Below, in pieces: positions 33,226 to 45,070 of a stretch of 64,000 bases of DNA. The notes beneath the pieces are model-generated. The model made no database searches and was not told where the DNA came from. It worked only from the letters and a program-made list of their open reading frames with translations. Source of the DNA: Stenopsyche tienmushanensis (Eukaryota > Arthropoda > Insecta > Trichoptera > Stenopsychidae); NCBI GenBank assembly GCA_008973525.1, contig WACJ01000350.1, positions 124,001 to 188,000 on the forward strand. Reading direction: 5' to 3'. Within the stretch, counting starts at the first letter, position 1, and every line of letters starts with the position of its first letter. The translations under genes and the position numbers were made by a program.

Positions 33226-36200
33226 GAAAAGAGTATCAATTCAGAAAATTTTCATATAATTAACCCGTGTAAAGGAAAACTTCGCGTATTAATAAAATAT
33301 ACGCACTGAAATTAATTTCTATATTACGCGAAATAATTTTATTTTATTTGTATTGTCATAATATGTGAGTTAAGTGTATATTTACGAGGAGGTTCTTTGG
33401 TAATGAAGTTGAGCGCTTTGGTTAAACAGGTCCTTAGTAACTTTGTTTTGCGATACTTCATTAATTAAAATAGGAAATGCGTGTTGAATATTAGCACTGT
33501 AGATTTTAATGTCGGAAATAAACTTCGGCAATGAACGTATTATAAACCGTAGCGAATTTGATAACGAGCGATTACTTTTCGCCCGGTTCCTCATGACTAT
33601 CATGAATAAATTAAGTATGGTAATTGTATCAAATACGACACAATTTATTGTGAGCGGCTGTCGAATCGGCTTTTGGAGCCATATGCTCAGGCATCGAAAT
33701 GATTAAGCTATCGCTTAATTTAATACTAATTAATCACCTAGAATTTGGATATTTAATCGTTATCTCATTATTCGGAACGATCCATAATTATAATTTGCAC
33801 TGTATAATCGAACATTATACCTTTGAGCCATTGTCTTCTATGGCAGAATTTCGTGGAAACTTTCTAGACGAATCAGTCTGCTAAAGGACGAAAAGTATAA
33901 CGTTAAAATAACCTAATTGTCATGGGATAGTCTCGACAGTTTTCAAACTCAACTTGTCAAAAGAAAATAACGAGCTAAGCCTACTGTAACAAGTCGCAGC
34001 ACAAATTTGTTTTGCTTCACAAAGAGTCTGACTCTATTATACGTCAAAATTTTAATTAAAAATATTTAGCTTAAATTACACGGGATTATTTGTACCCCGG
34101 AGGGAGAAATTAGCTATTTCGCGATAATGAGCGATAAATCGAAATGTACGGGGGCTGCGTCCTCGTTATATTTAATACCGATTTTGACGTGTAATATCGA
34201 ATTTAATGGTGTAAACATCGTGATAATGGTTGATTTATATACAGGATTTGATTAAAAATACCCATACAACAATGAGAATTCATTTCGAATCCCCTATATT
34301 CAAGTAAATGATTTGGGAACATAGGGAATCAATGTCATATTTAAATCGAGTTAAACTGTTTTAAAGGATCGGTTTAGAGTAAATCATAAAATTTACTTAT
34401 ATGATTGGATACTGATTTTTTTTAGCTTATTTGATAAATTTATGCCAATTACAATGACTCTGAATCCATTTATTGCATCAATTATTATTTTTAATTCACC
34501 AGTCAATTCTTATAAAAATCTACATATAACACATCACTCAATAAGATCGTAGGGTTGTTTTTCATTTTGAATTTTTTTCTTCTTTATTTGGGATCGTCTT
34601 TTTGCATTCATTTCTGACTCCAAAACAATTCTACAAACTTATTGTTATAATACATCCATTTTGAAAATTTGGCGCTTAAATTGCAAGATTGTTATCAGTT
34701 CGTTTGGTAATAAACAATATTTACATATTTAAATTAGGCCAAAAATTGTAGATATATGAATATTAAAATAATTATATTATATAAAGAAAAAATAAATTCG
34801 ATTATGCTCCTAAAAATGAAGAAACTTGATTGAATTTCAATAGATATATGATATTTAGATGGACAAATTAAGCACAAAGCTAAGCAAAATTTTGGCAACT
34901 ATATAAATAATATCAGCATATCATTTTGATGAGCCAAATTTTCGGTATGATATTTGTGGCAAAATTTTTCAACTGTAAGTTCGAATTCTAACGGGACATT
35001 TTTGGGGTCGAAATCCAGGTTTTTATGTTTTTTGTTGTAGATTAAAATATTTTATACAAAATTTTAAACTGAAATTACTCATGGCATTGTTGATCCTCCT
35101 CACCACCGAATTCCCTCGATTTAAAAGCATTCCCAAACGGATACATCTATTTTAATCCAAATGAGGAATACTTTATGATATGACTTTTGTTGATAGATGA
35201 AGCCGTCAGCTTCAATGAAGTTATTTTCAGAGCAATTTTAATCCATTTTCATACCAAAAATGTAATTAAATAATACTACTTTTGGATATTTTGCATATAT
35301 AGTCAATTCATGTATGATATGTTTGTTCCCAGTCTTGAATCTATTGAAATCATAGATGTTTTGAAACGACTTTATAATATATAATATTGACTGCAACTTA
35401 TTTTAAACAGATAAAAATTAAGTCTATATATGAAAATACTTTGATTATTTGAATATCGAGGATATGTGAGAGTTACCGGTAGTAGTGAAGAATTATGAAG
35501 TAAATTTGGTGGAAATGACAATTGTGATGATTCAAAATTTAGAGTACAGATTCAAGCAATGAAGTTGTTCAACTTTCAACTCCGAAGAGCATAAAAAAGC
35601 TCAAATTCGGTCGAATAATTGGAGTTATATTTTTAAAGGGAAGAACCTTTCACTGAAAAAAAGCTTAAGAGAAAACTTCATAAATACTTAGCCTTAAAAC
35701 TTTCAGCTCACAATCAAAAATAGCAAACTTTTTGCAAAAAATAGAGCATAGAACTCATCATGATACTCAAGGAAATTCCAAAAATCAAAATGCTTCGCCA
35801 ATAATAAAAACGCATTTTGGCCATTTTTTTTTTATAAAAGCTTTGATCATTATTGGAATATTTTTATTAAATAATGTCATCATGATAATGAACGGAAGCG
35901 TTATTAAAGTAATTATTGTTGCGAAAAATAAATGGTTATTATTAGGGTGAAAATGTGCATCTGCTTTTTGGGTAGATCTAAAATTTATATCGGGCGATAA
36001 AAATAATTTGAATAACACATTGAAGGGTCAGATAATTGCCTACAATCATCCCCTCAATCGATGTTATGTGTTTATTAACGGTTTTTAACAGCCCCTTAGA
36101 TGCATATTAGATATGCAATCGCGACGAAAAAAGTATTACATTCGAATATCATATGTACGAAGTGAGGCAATAAATATTGCTAAGTATTGAAACGAAGTCA

Positions 36201-36998
36201 ATGTTAGAGCTATTTCGTTTCCATTAGAGGCTTACTATGAAATACTGAGCAACCATTAAATTTGATAAATCTACGCAAATATTACAAATGTTCATTGATT
36301 TGCTTTTATGTCCTTATAGGCAGTTACATTTCGTAAATATTATTTGCGGCAATAAATAAGGAAAGCTAATAAAACGCGACACATTGAAACCTCGGCGGTG
36401 TTAACTGAGAAAAAATTGGATGTTTCATTTCGTTTTATGGCTTTGAGATATTCCATTATTATATTTTCGGTGTACATCATTGTTTGACAAAATGAGGCTC
36501 CACAGGAATTGTATTGGTGATTATTTTCTGCGTATTTTTTAAAAAATATCTTCTCACCCTAACATCATCATTATCATCAGTCTGATGGGTCTAATTATTC
36601 TTTACGTTTTTGGGATATTATGCTTTGACAAGTTGTTCCTTGTTGTCGTAATGTGATTAGCAACAATTCAAAGAAACTCAAAATCTGATATTATTTATTT
36701 TATGTACACGATGAACGTTTATTTGAATTGTTGATGATAAACAGCTATACTTAGTCAAAAATCTAATCTCACTAATGACGTCTGCATTCTTTCCAGTTAC
36801 TTTGTTTGCCATCACTTTCTGACCGAATAAAAATAGTATGCAATAAAGTAAATATTTTATATAGATATTTTTTTATAAATGTTCATAACTATTTCTTTCA
36901 AATAGCAACAAAAGCATGACTTTCTTGAACTATGTCTCAATAGAAACTGTATGTAAATGGATGTCTCTAAATTTTATTGCTTTCTGGTCCTTCTAACA
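33226..36998. other. Intronic sequence, nothing recognised
   Basis: It is mostly AT-rich. 33380-34250 is somewhat more mixed and shows short open frames on both strands without domains. Nothing matched elsewhere in the window with confidence. Confidence 0.35.
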
Positions 36999-37105
36999 CA
37001 AGGGTGTTCAACCTTTTTTTTTATCTTGGGAGCTACTTTTCAATTTAAAATTTTCTCTAGATATATTTCTAATATAATTATTTAATGAAAATTTATTTAA
37101 GAATT

Positions 37106-37410
37106 TGTAGCGTATGCGATTTACCATCGCCACATAGTAGCGCTGTTAACAGCGACATCTTCCATCTCACTTTAGGTGCAATGCGTTATTTTAACAGCGC
37201 CATCTCTTGTGGTCCTGCGGAGACATTGCACCTGCATACCGACCAATCGCTTCTTGCGCGTGTACCGTTGCCGGTTGGGTAGTGACGCGCAGGAGGCGGG
37301 AGTCGGGAGAGTCAATGGTTAGTCTTGGCTGCGGGAGGTTGTCCTTCCTGCAGCCAGATCTCTCTCTCGTGTGGGATAAATAGTTATTTAGAGAAGAGAG
37401 TCTTAGCCGA
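37106..37410 (+). repeat. LTR1 solo copy, 3' end divergent
   Basis: It starts TGTAGCGTATGCGATTTACC and follows the 31851 copy closely, through TTAACAGCGCCATCTCTTGT, GCAGGAGGCGGGAGTCGG, CTTGGCTGCGGGAGG and GGGATAAATAGTTATTTAGA, to AGAGAGTCTTA. The last part diverges. No internal genes were seen. Confidence 0.75.
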
Positions 37411-37432
37411 ACGTCGGGGCCCAGTTGTCTTC

Positions 37433-37630
37433 GAGACGAGCTTTCTTAAACTTAGAAATGAATCTAAACTCAAGCTGAGCCTTAAACTAAGCCTTGACTA
37501 GATTTTAAGCTCGAAGCTCACTCGAAGCTGACCCGAAGTTGTCTCGAAGTTCACTTGGAGCTAAGCTGAAGCGGATTCGAAGCTAGAAGCTCACTCGGAG
37601 CTGAGCCGAAGCTGACTCGAAGCTTGACTA
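37433..37630. repeat. Degenerate tandem array (CGAAGCT-type)
   Basis: The motif (C/T)GAAGCT-ACTC and its variants GGAGCT and CGAAGTT recur about a dozen times at irregular 10-20 base spacing (for example CTCGAAGCTCACTCGAAGCT at 37508 and CGAAGCTGACTCGAAGCTTG at 37606). It follows the LTR1 copy directly. No open frame of note spans it. Confidence 0.7.
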
Positions 37631-37780
37631 TATGGTGGTCTGCATCTCTTTTATACTCGGGTTATGTTTAGCGTCGAATCGATTTTTTTTTGCAATCTTG
37701 ATCGTGGGATTGTTTTGATATATTTATGTATATTTTTTTAAGATCGATCAATTTAAAAGACCAAATTTTGTTTTAAGATC

Positions 37781-37840
37781 GACCGGTCGATCGCGATCGA
37801 CCGGTCGATCGCGATCGACCGGTCGATCGCGATCGACCGG
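37781..37840. repeat. Palindromic tandem repeat (18-bp unit, 3.3 copies)
   Basis: The unit GACCGGTCGATCGCGATC is repeated without error at 37781-37798, 37799-37816 and 37817-37834, plus GACCGG. Each unit is built of nested palindromes (ACCGGT, CGATCG, TCGCGA), so the array can fold many ways. It lies at the inner edge of the hAT-like right terminus. Confidence 0.95.
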
Positions 37841-37858
37841 TAAGGTATCCCTACTCTG

Positions 37859-39178
37859 ATATATTATTATTTTTTGATCTGTTAGATAAATGATTTTCTG
37901 TGTATAGGCACTCATTTTAATTGCTGCAATTCAATTGGGTGCCAAGCTGGAATTCTCAGCAATAATTTGTGGATCATTAAAAAAACACTTATGCTAATGT
38001 GACCGTTTTATTGGCCTCATAAAAATAATATTTCCACGAATTTGCTGCGGACATTATTAAGTTATGTCCTGTAATAAAATTATAAATATTGTTTGCAATT
38101 AAAGCTCTGAACAATCATGTAAATGGATCTTAAACAATTGTTTAAGGGCAATAAACCTCGCAGGCGTCCTTGTATGGGATAACAATCTGCCGGTGAAATA
38201 CGGCTTAACAACAGTCATATTTTCACATTAAAAGATATTATCATCACGAACCAGGCATCTATTCATACCCTCATATTTGCGGTCTATGTTAACCCCATCA
38301 TTTATTGCGACCATAAAGGCACTATCGTCTGATTTAAATTCAAAGTCAAGTGTGCTTTGAATTTTTTCCAGGCCCACGGTCAAACGGTGACCAGGTCTTT
38401 GTATGTTTTCAGGTCGTTCAAATTGCGATGATTCATGTGTTTTGCGAAAAAAGCGATGTAAATAACAGCCGAAATTTGTATGGTCTGGGAATAATCAATT
38501 TTCCGAACATCGGTTCAAAAATAAAGAGCTCCTGATGTATGAATATAAATTCGGAAACGCCTTCACCTAATGTTATTTATGATCGTCTAAAATTGGAAGA
38601 ATGGATTTTTTGTGCGAAAAAAATAATGCGTACGAAATTAAAATTTGACCTGAAAGCATAATTTATTCGACCAAAATCGAAAATGTTTACATTTATCCTT
38701 AAATATACACCAAACAATTTGTAATGCTTATTAGTCTAAAATGTATTTAAAGATATGCTTTTCGATGGAAATTTTCTGAAAGATGTTTTATTGAATAAAA
38801 CGAAAGATGTGGATTTGTAAGAAATTGAAATATTTTATACGTTGGATGTGAGTCTGAATAGTTCAATTGAATGTAAATTTTATCTCAAACTTGTTAGAAA
38901 AAAGGCTTATTCGGATTTAAAACACAGTCTAACATTAATGCGGTTTTTGAAATATGAATTCAAGTATATTGCCAATTTGATTTCAATTTTTTGAGATCAA
39001 ATACGTCTAAGCTTATATAAGATTTGGCTCCGTAATCAGTTGTTATTTTTATGCTCGTCAGAAATGTGGCGTATGTATAAAATATATTCTTTTTATCTAG
39101 GGCTTAACAGCAGATCATATAAATAGCAATGCATGATATTTATCTGTTTGTGGGCAACAGTTTTAGGCTCAATATATT
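37859..39178. other. Intronic sequence, nothing recognised
   Basis: No coding domain or repeat was matched. 38160-38540 is GC-richer; an open frame at 38350-38535 has no recognised domain. Confidence 0.4.
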
Positions 39179-39577
39179 CAGTGTACTCCCAATTATCCGA
39201 GTGCGGTTTGCGGATTATCCGTGCTTGAAAAATATTAATTAATTTAAAAAATATATTTTAACGAAAGGAAAAATAGGCTCCAGGGCTTATCACTAAAATA
39301 GTATTCTTATTAGATAATGTTCCTTTTTATCCAAACGAAAGCATATTGAAAACAAACTATGAATTTATAGTTGCAAAATTTTTGCCCCTAATATAACATC
39401 TTTGGTCCAGGCAATGGACTGAGACCTTGTACAAATATTATCAATAATATGTCTTCATCGTCAAAATCTTCTGAAAACTTTTGTTGAGGAAGATGATAAC
39501 TTGATCAATTCCTGGACAAAAATAAGGATATTGGATGCTATGAAATGCATTTTGATAAGAATGAAGCAAATGATATA
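39179..39577 (+). mobile_element. Tigger/pogo remnant with 5' terminus and transposase C-terminal fragment
   Basis: The terminus CAGTGTACTCCCAATTATCC at 39179, then GGATTATCCGTGC, is typical of pogo/Tigger ends. A sister terminus lies at 41944. After an internal deletion, 39340-39570 encodes ESILKTNYEFIVAKFLP, paralogous to the 32918-33225 fragment. With a frame change it then gives LLKTFVEEDDNLINSWTKIR and ILDAMK, the usual C-terminal block. In-frame stops are present. The right terminus of this element was not found. Confidence 0.7.
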
Positions 39578-39638
39578 CAGTAGACCTGCGGTAATCCGAC
39601 AAACGTTTTGCAAGGCGTTGTCGGATTATAGAGTACTG
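39578..39638. repeat. Foldback of two pogo-like termini
   Basis: CAGTAGACCTGCGGTAATCC (39578 on, preceded by TA) and, inverted, CAGTACTCTATAATCCGACA (from 39638 back) face each other with a spacer of only about 15-20 bases. It looks like a pogo element reduced to its two ends. A further similar motif in inverse orientation at about 39990-40010 (GATGTCGGACTTCCCTCTA) could instead be the true right end of a ~430-bp MITE. Confidence 0.55.
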
Positions 39639-40010
39639 CCCCCAACCCCTTGTAGTACAGATTTTTTTTTTGATAAGAGTATTTGTAATTATTATAGAAT
39701 TAACGTCATAAACACAATAGCCATAGCAGTTTTACAAAATGAAAACCTGTTACCGTCATCAAACGTATTGCATGACGATTTTTGAAACAATTTAACTATC
39801 TCATGCTGGCTACAAAGTCTTTTTTTGTTATCTCCTTGTAAAATAACTTTGTTTTCATGGCCAATATGGGCTCAGAAATTTGCCTCTTACTACTAAAAAT
39901 ATTATTTATGATTTAGGCAGTACATAATATTGATTTTTTTTGCATAGACGAAGCTTTATCATACAGATGTGCAATACTTTATTGGGATGTCGGACTTCCC
40001 TCTATTATTA

Positions 40011-41313
40011 GGTACAACTTTTTAAGAAAATAGCTTTAAAAATACAATCCAATTTAAAAAGATAAATCATGTAGACAAAATATAATACAATTGATTCCTT
40101 TTTTCAAGAAATGATATTGTTTTACAAGATATGAAGAATTTCTTTAATTATTTTAAATTTTGGTATGTCCCATAATTATCCCTTTATAATTTTTATGCGC
40201 GGTTTTTAAGAAAATTTCCTTCAATTTTGTATACATTACTTGTCTAAATTTATACGGCTACGACTACCTGGAATTCATTATATAAAACGTGTTTGTTCTA
40301 TTCAAAATCTTACGTATTTATATGTACAGCATAAATTATGTTTTATTTGAAAGCCACTTGATAAAAAAAAGCTGATCGAATTAATTTAAGCGATGCTAAT
40401 TCATGTTATCTATGCTACGTACGTTAAAATGTCCGTAAACGTGCTTCATTTGAATTAAAACTGTTTGGTTTCAGCATAATGGTATGCTAATAGATTTGGG
40501 ACAAGGTGTAGTGGCATGTGCGGTTAAGGGTAGTTGAGTACCATCAAATATGTTGGCCATACAGTAGGCAGCTTATGCCATTATTAGGAACATTCGGTGT
40601 GATCAGATAATGAATCATCCAGGGAACCAATTATTGGTACAAGCAAACCGCACCGTTTGAATGTTACAGTTCATATTTACTCACGAAACATATTTCGTGG
40701 AAATAGCCTAAAAAGGATTTTCATGTGGGAGATGAGCCCTCATCTGGGCGATATGAAGCCGTATGGTTGCAGCATCCGAACTGCAGCTACTGAGCCATCA
40801 GCTTCCCCCGATAAATCTGCCAATAGCACGCCACGCTTCATGAAATATTCCTATCAGCCCTTATATTTATTACAGCACTACGTATCCAGGGGATGGAGTG
40901 CTTTTATGTGTCATTTTGAGGTTCACGTGACGACTATTAAGAAAGCCTTATTGTGGGTCATAAAACTTGGATAATTACTCCGACGAGATAATCCTGATAT
41001 AAAACGCCCACGTAATCTTTTAGTGCAGGCTCGTGGGAAACGTAGTGAAGCACAGCATAAATATTAAATTTTTGTCGTATATGTGTGTCAAAAATGCCAC
41101 TCTAAATAGGGTTAAATGTAATAATTTATGCTGTCAGTTGACTTGAATAACTTCTGTTTTCTATAAATGTGTGGAATAAATACATCTTAATATTAACTAT
41201 GCAGAATTAATATTAATAACATGCATAATATGAATAAATAATTACAGTAAATGCAGCCCATATATAGAATAATTATTGTAAAATTTTGATATTGAGAATT
41301 TTATTAGTGTATT
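40011..41313. other. Intronic sequence, partly unique-looking
   Basis: 40400-41040 is GC-richer. It includes a 105-codon open frame (40657-40974) without recognised domain, conserved motif or signal. The rest is AT-rich. Confidence 0.35.
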
Positions 41314-41460
41314 TCTAATATATAAAAATCAATGTTTGTTTGTCCGTATTTAATGCGCTTCCATACCGTTCATCCGATTGCAATAAAACTTTGTCAACTT
41401 AATATTTACACTTGCGAGAATAACATAGGCATAGTAAAAATAATGTTTATTTATGTAATT
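41314..41460 (+). mobile_element. Helitron-like 5' end
   Basis: TCTAATATATAAAAATCAAT at 41314, then GTTTGTTTGTCCG, CATCCGATTGCAATAAAACT and AATAACATAGGCATAGTA, has the layout of insect Helitron 5' ends (TC start, TATATAAAAAT, GTTTGT-CG, CGATT-GATGAAATTT-like, ACATAGG). Part of it recurs at 16586-16632. No CTRR 3' end with hairpin was identified. Confidence 0.5.
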
Positions 41461-41943
41461 TGTATATAAACAGAATGCGAAATTACAATTAAAACAGAGC
41501 ATTAAAGCGATCATGCACCGTCCATTTGCCCACCCTCCATTTGTTATCAAAATTCCATAATATTCCATAGTAAAAAAGGCGCGTATTTAAATTCGGTTAA
41601 TTGAATTAAAGTTAGATGATATTTTTAAAAATAAAAACTTAATGCAGAGTTTGGATGGAGTCTAATTGCTCGTTAATTGACCAGATCCGAGTAGATAAAC
41701 AACCTGAATTATTTAAAACGAACAGGTACAATTTGTGCCCGTGCATAAATTTCGCTCGACAAAATACAAAAATATATTTAATTCAACAGTGGCGAACATA
41801 AAAATGTAGTTAAATACACAATCGGGTCTAGGTTTTCCTAATAAATTTGTTGGGATGAATACAATTTGTATCTACTCCATATTTATAGTAATTTAAGCAC
41901 TTTATTTTTATTCTGCTCCAAATAACAATTATTAGGCAGATTA
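41461..41943. other. AT-rich sequence, nothing recognised
   Basis: No repeat or coding segment was seen. Confidence 0.4.
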
Positions 41944-42003
41944 TAGTGTACTCTTGATTATCCGGGTGCAGATTATCCGGTTGGTGGATTATCTGTGCCT
42001 GAA
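41944..42003 (+). repeat. Tigger/pogo terminus, isolated
   Basis: TAGTGTACTCTTGATTATCC, then GGTGGATTATCTGTGCCTG, matches the 39179 terminus in the same orientation. No transposase was found downstream before the LTR1 fragment. Confidence 0.6.
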
Positions 42004-42190
42004 AACTGTTTTTTATTATTTTTATTATCTGATTATGAGACGAACATAAGGATGATTTAATTACCAAAAAAAAATCTTGTTGTTAATTATAGCTAAAAAA
42101 GGATATGGAGGGATAAGAAGTTTTTTTAATGGTTCAAAAATAATGCTCCTCATTTGAAGGTCTATTCTTATCTAGGACTGTTTTGTAAAT

Positions 42191-42372
42191 GAGCGGTGGA
42201 ATGGAGGTTGACGGGCGATGAAAAGAAAGATTCTCGTCTTAGATAACGTCTTTATTAATCATGAGAGAGAGAGATCGGGCCACGGGAAGTACGTCTTCCC
42301 GCAGCCAAGGCTATCCAACGACTCTCACAACTCCTGATTCCTGCGCGTCACCACTGAACCGAAAACGACGCA
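42191..42372 (-). repeat. LTR1 fragment, minus strand
   Basis: The reverse complement reads GTGACGCGCAGGAATCAGGA, AGCCTTGGCTGCGGGAAGAC, CGATCTCTCTCTCTCATG and TTAATAAAGACGTTATCTAA. It matches the 3' half of LTR1, closest to the 32722 copy in its GAAGACGTACTTCCCG segment. The 5' part is lacking. Confidence 0.7.
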
Positions 42373-45070
42373 CATCAAATTATTTATTGGAATCTTATCC
42401 ATATCCATAACTTATCTGAATGAAAACTTGTTGATTGGATAGAAACACTACGGGGAAGTAATATTTATTTGATGATAGACATTGTAGAAAAAATGATTAT
42501 TTCAAGACAGATTTAGTGTTTGGTTTATCTTTCCTTGAAGGATGATTTCGATGTACGAAATAAGATTTAACCTAATATTTTGGCAATGTTCAATGCTAGT
42601 TGGGGCTGTAGGGTTTGATTTAAAATTTAAAAAAAATTGGACTGAGATTAAGACTAAGCTTAAAAATACTTACTAGCGTTAATAGACATCTCAAAAAGGG
42701 AACTGGGTTTTGGGTCTGACATCTTTGGAGATCTTCTTTTTTATGCCTTCATAGATATCGCTGTGACCCTGTTTGAGATCAAATTATCGACATTTCTTTT
42801 CAAGTCCAATTATTAACAGGAAACCAGGACTATTCCGATTGAAGCATAATTTGTTTATTAGATTTAGTCTTTTGTGTTAATAACTATAAATTTGTCATTG
42901 ATTTGCCTTAGATGCAAAAAATATATATATTGTAACATAAGTCGTGATAGATCCATGATAATATGTTTTGCCTCGCAGGGGCAAATGTATTGGAATATTT
43001 GATTTTTATCAAATTTAGAGGATGGATTTTGGAATTCAAGCGGCTTAGTGTTATTCGTGATATATCGGATAGAAAATGTACAGAATAAAGATGGTGTTAT
43101 GTATTCATCATAGCGTAAGATTTACGGGATCGTGTCGCAGTTCGGCATGCAACTTCTCCAAAATAATTTGAAAATATGATGCGGCCACAGGAGAAGTTTC
43201 GCGTAAGTTACGGGCCGCATACACAAACAGAGATGGTGGAGTAAAGAAAATATATCAGGGCCGGATTGCCATGTAATGGATTCACAATGCCTTCTTTGAC
43301 AACTTTCCGCACATAAATTTGAATTTTCCGTTCGCCCCAACGAGTGGCTTTCGCCAGAGGAAAGTTTCCCTATTCGGAATCAGGTCTGCAACTGATTTTC
43401 GGATCCGAAATAAATAATACTTCTTTTTTCATACACATACACTATGGCCGTATGTAAATATAGAAGATCCGTTCAAATATGCTATTCACATGGGTGCGGC
43501 ATCGCCTCTCGTCATAGCCTCCGGATACAAAGCCATATATTTATATGTATAGGAGAAGAAAATTTCATATTCTCTGCAGAGATTTTCCGAGCTGGTATAT
43601 CTTATTGAATGAAACCGATATCAATGAAACCGCGTCGCGGAAAAAAGAGTACAAACAAATATCCCTTTTCACCGTTTTGGAGGTTTTAAAATTCAATGCG
43701 AATATCCTTAAAAAGCCGCCAGCGACAGGACTTGAATTATGGGCCCTTCGCAAATCACCGCAACTTATACATGTATTAAACGCTATTGGGAGGAATCATT
43801 TCAAATGCAAGGGGCGCCGATGAGATTCAATTCCTTTTCATATTATGAATATCATCTTTCCTTTAAATTTTGCATGAGCCCTTGTTCCCTATTTTTTCGC
43901 AGAAAATTTATTTCGGAAGAAGAATATCAAATTACAAAGAAATTTCGTAGCTTTTTGGACTGATTGTGTGTGGATTCCAAGTTGGCAACACAAATAGAAT
44001 CAGTTTTTTATTAGATATTTATATAAAAAAAACTATTTTTAAATAACATAAAACAGCCATTGATTTTACGCTAGATATACATTATTATTATGTTAATATC
44101 GGCTGCCATTGCACACGTGTTTGTAAATACAGATGATATTTAAAAAAAAAATTAACAAATATATGGTGGGGTAGAAAAATACCTTATCAACAATTAGGAA
44201 TATTAAATTAGTATTAATATTTCAAATAAACGTATCCTTGTTTATACAAATGGGGAAATCAACATATAAAAATTCTGAGTCAAATAATAAGTAAAATATC
44301 GTGACCATATGAACACATTGGATTCAATTACTTAGTATACCCTTGCGTAATTCAACACAAATGGTAGAAGACGATAAAAATAGACATATTTTCTAACAAA
44401 TATATAAAAATAGTGTTTATTTGTATGTAATGTCATCAACAATCATGAAGTTATGCGGAAGTAAAATATAATATACGCCATGTTCCAATCTTGTATGGAC
44501 GCAGCGAGCTTTATTATGTTATTCTTTCGGTAAAATTTATGATATGAGAAGAGTTGAGAAGCAATGTTATTAGTGTTAGGTGGAAGTTTCAGCCCTTAAG
44601 TAACTTTATTTGTAGATTCTTTGTACGTTACAAAGAGCTCTTTCAGAACGAGTGAAGATGATTGGCATGTTTTTCTTTTATAGAAGCAAATTCCACCACT
44701 ACACTTTGCATTATGTTATTTTTATATTTTCCTACTCTGCGATAGAGTAAGAGACAAAATGTTTTTTTTTTTACTTTGGCTTCATTTGAACTCCAATTTT
44801 ACATATTATATAAATCGAAAATTTGGTACTAAAGAGTTTACAGCGTTATTCCAATGATTTTCATCACAGATAATTAGTATTTGCATCTCACATATACCAA
44901 TTATAGACAATAGGTATTAGAAATAGCTTTAAAACGAACGCACAGACAGACAGGCAGACAAAAATTTAATTTTATGTATCTACATAAATAAATTCTTGGT
45001 TCTACACAAGTAGAATATTTAATCAATACTTTATGCAGTTTTAATAATTAAAGAGATTATATCAATTTTA
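42373..45070. other. Intronic sequence, partly unique-looking
   Basis: 43110-43970 is GC-richer, with several overlapping short open frames on both strands and no recognised domain. ACAGACAGACAGGCAGACAA at 44944-44963 resembles the 3' region of some insect retroelements, but nothing else supports an element there. The rest is AT-rich. Confidence 0.35.

Larger units (their letters stand above)
36999..37858. mobile_element. Possible hAT element carrying an LTR1 insertion
   Basis: The left end, CAAGGGTGTTCAACCTTTTT at 36999 followed by TTGGGAGCTACTTTTCAA, looks like a hAT terminus. The right end read inward is CAGAGTAGGGATACC from 37858, also hAT-like, leading straight into the palindromic array. 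The preceding 8 bases, TTCTAACA, fit the hAT target pattern, but the bases after 37858 do not repeat it. The inside contains a solo LTR1, a degenerate tandem array and no transposase. Pairing of the two ends is inference. Confidence 0.4.

Noticed and set aside
40657..40974. 105-codon open frame on the + strand
   Set aside because: No domain, signal or motif, and no splice-flanked continuation found.
44930..44985. ACAGACAGACAGGCAGACAA as a retroelement 3' end
   Set aside because: A simple repeat alone; no upstream coding remnant or second copy in the window.
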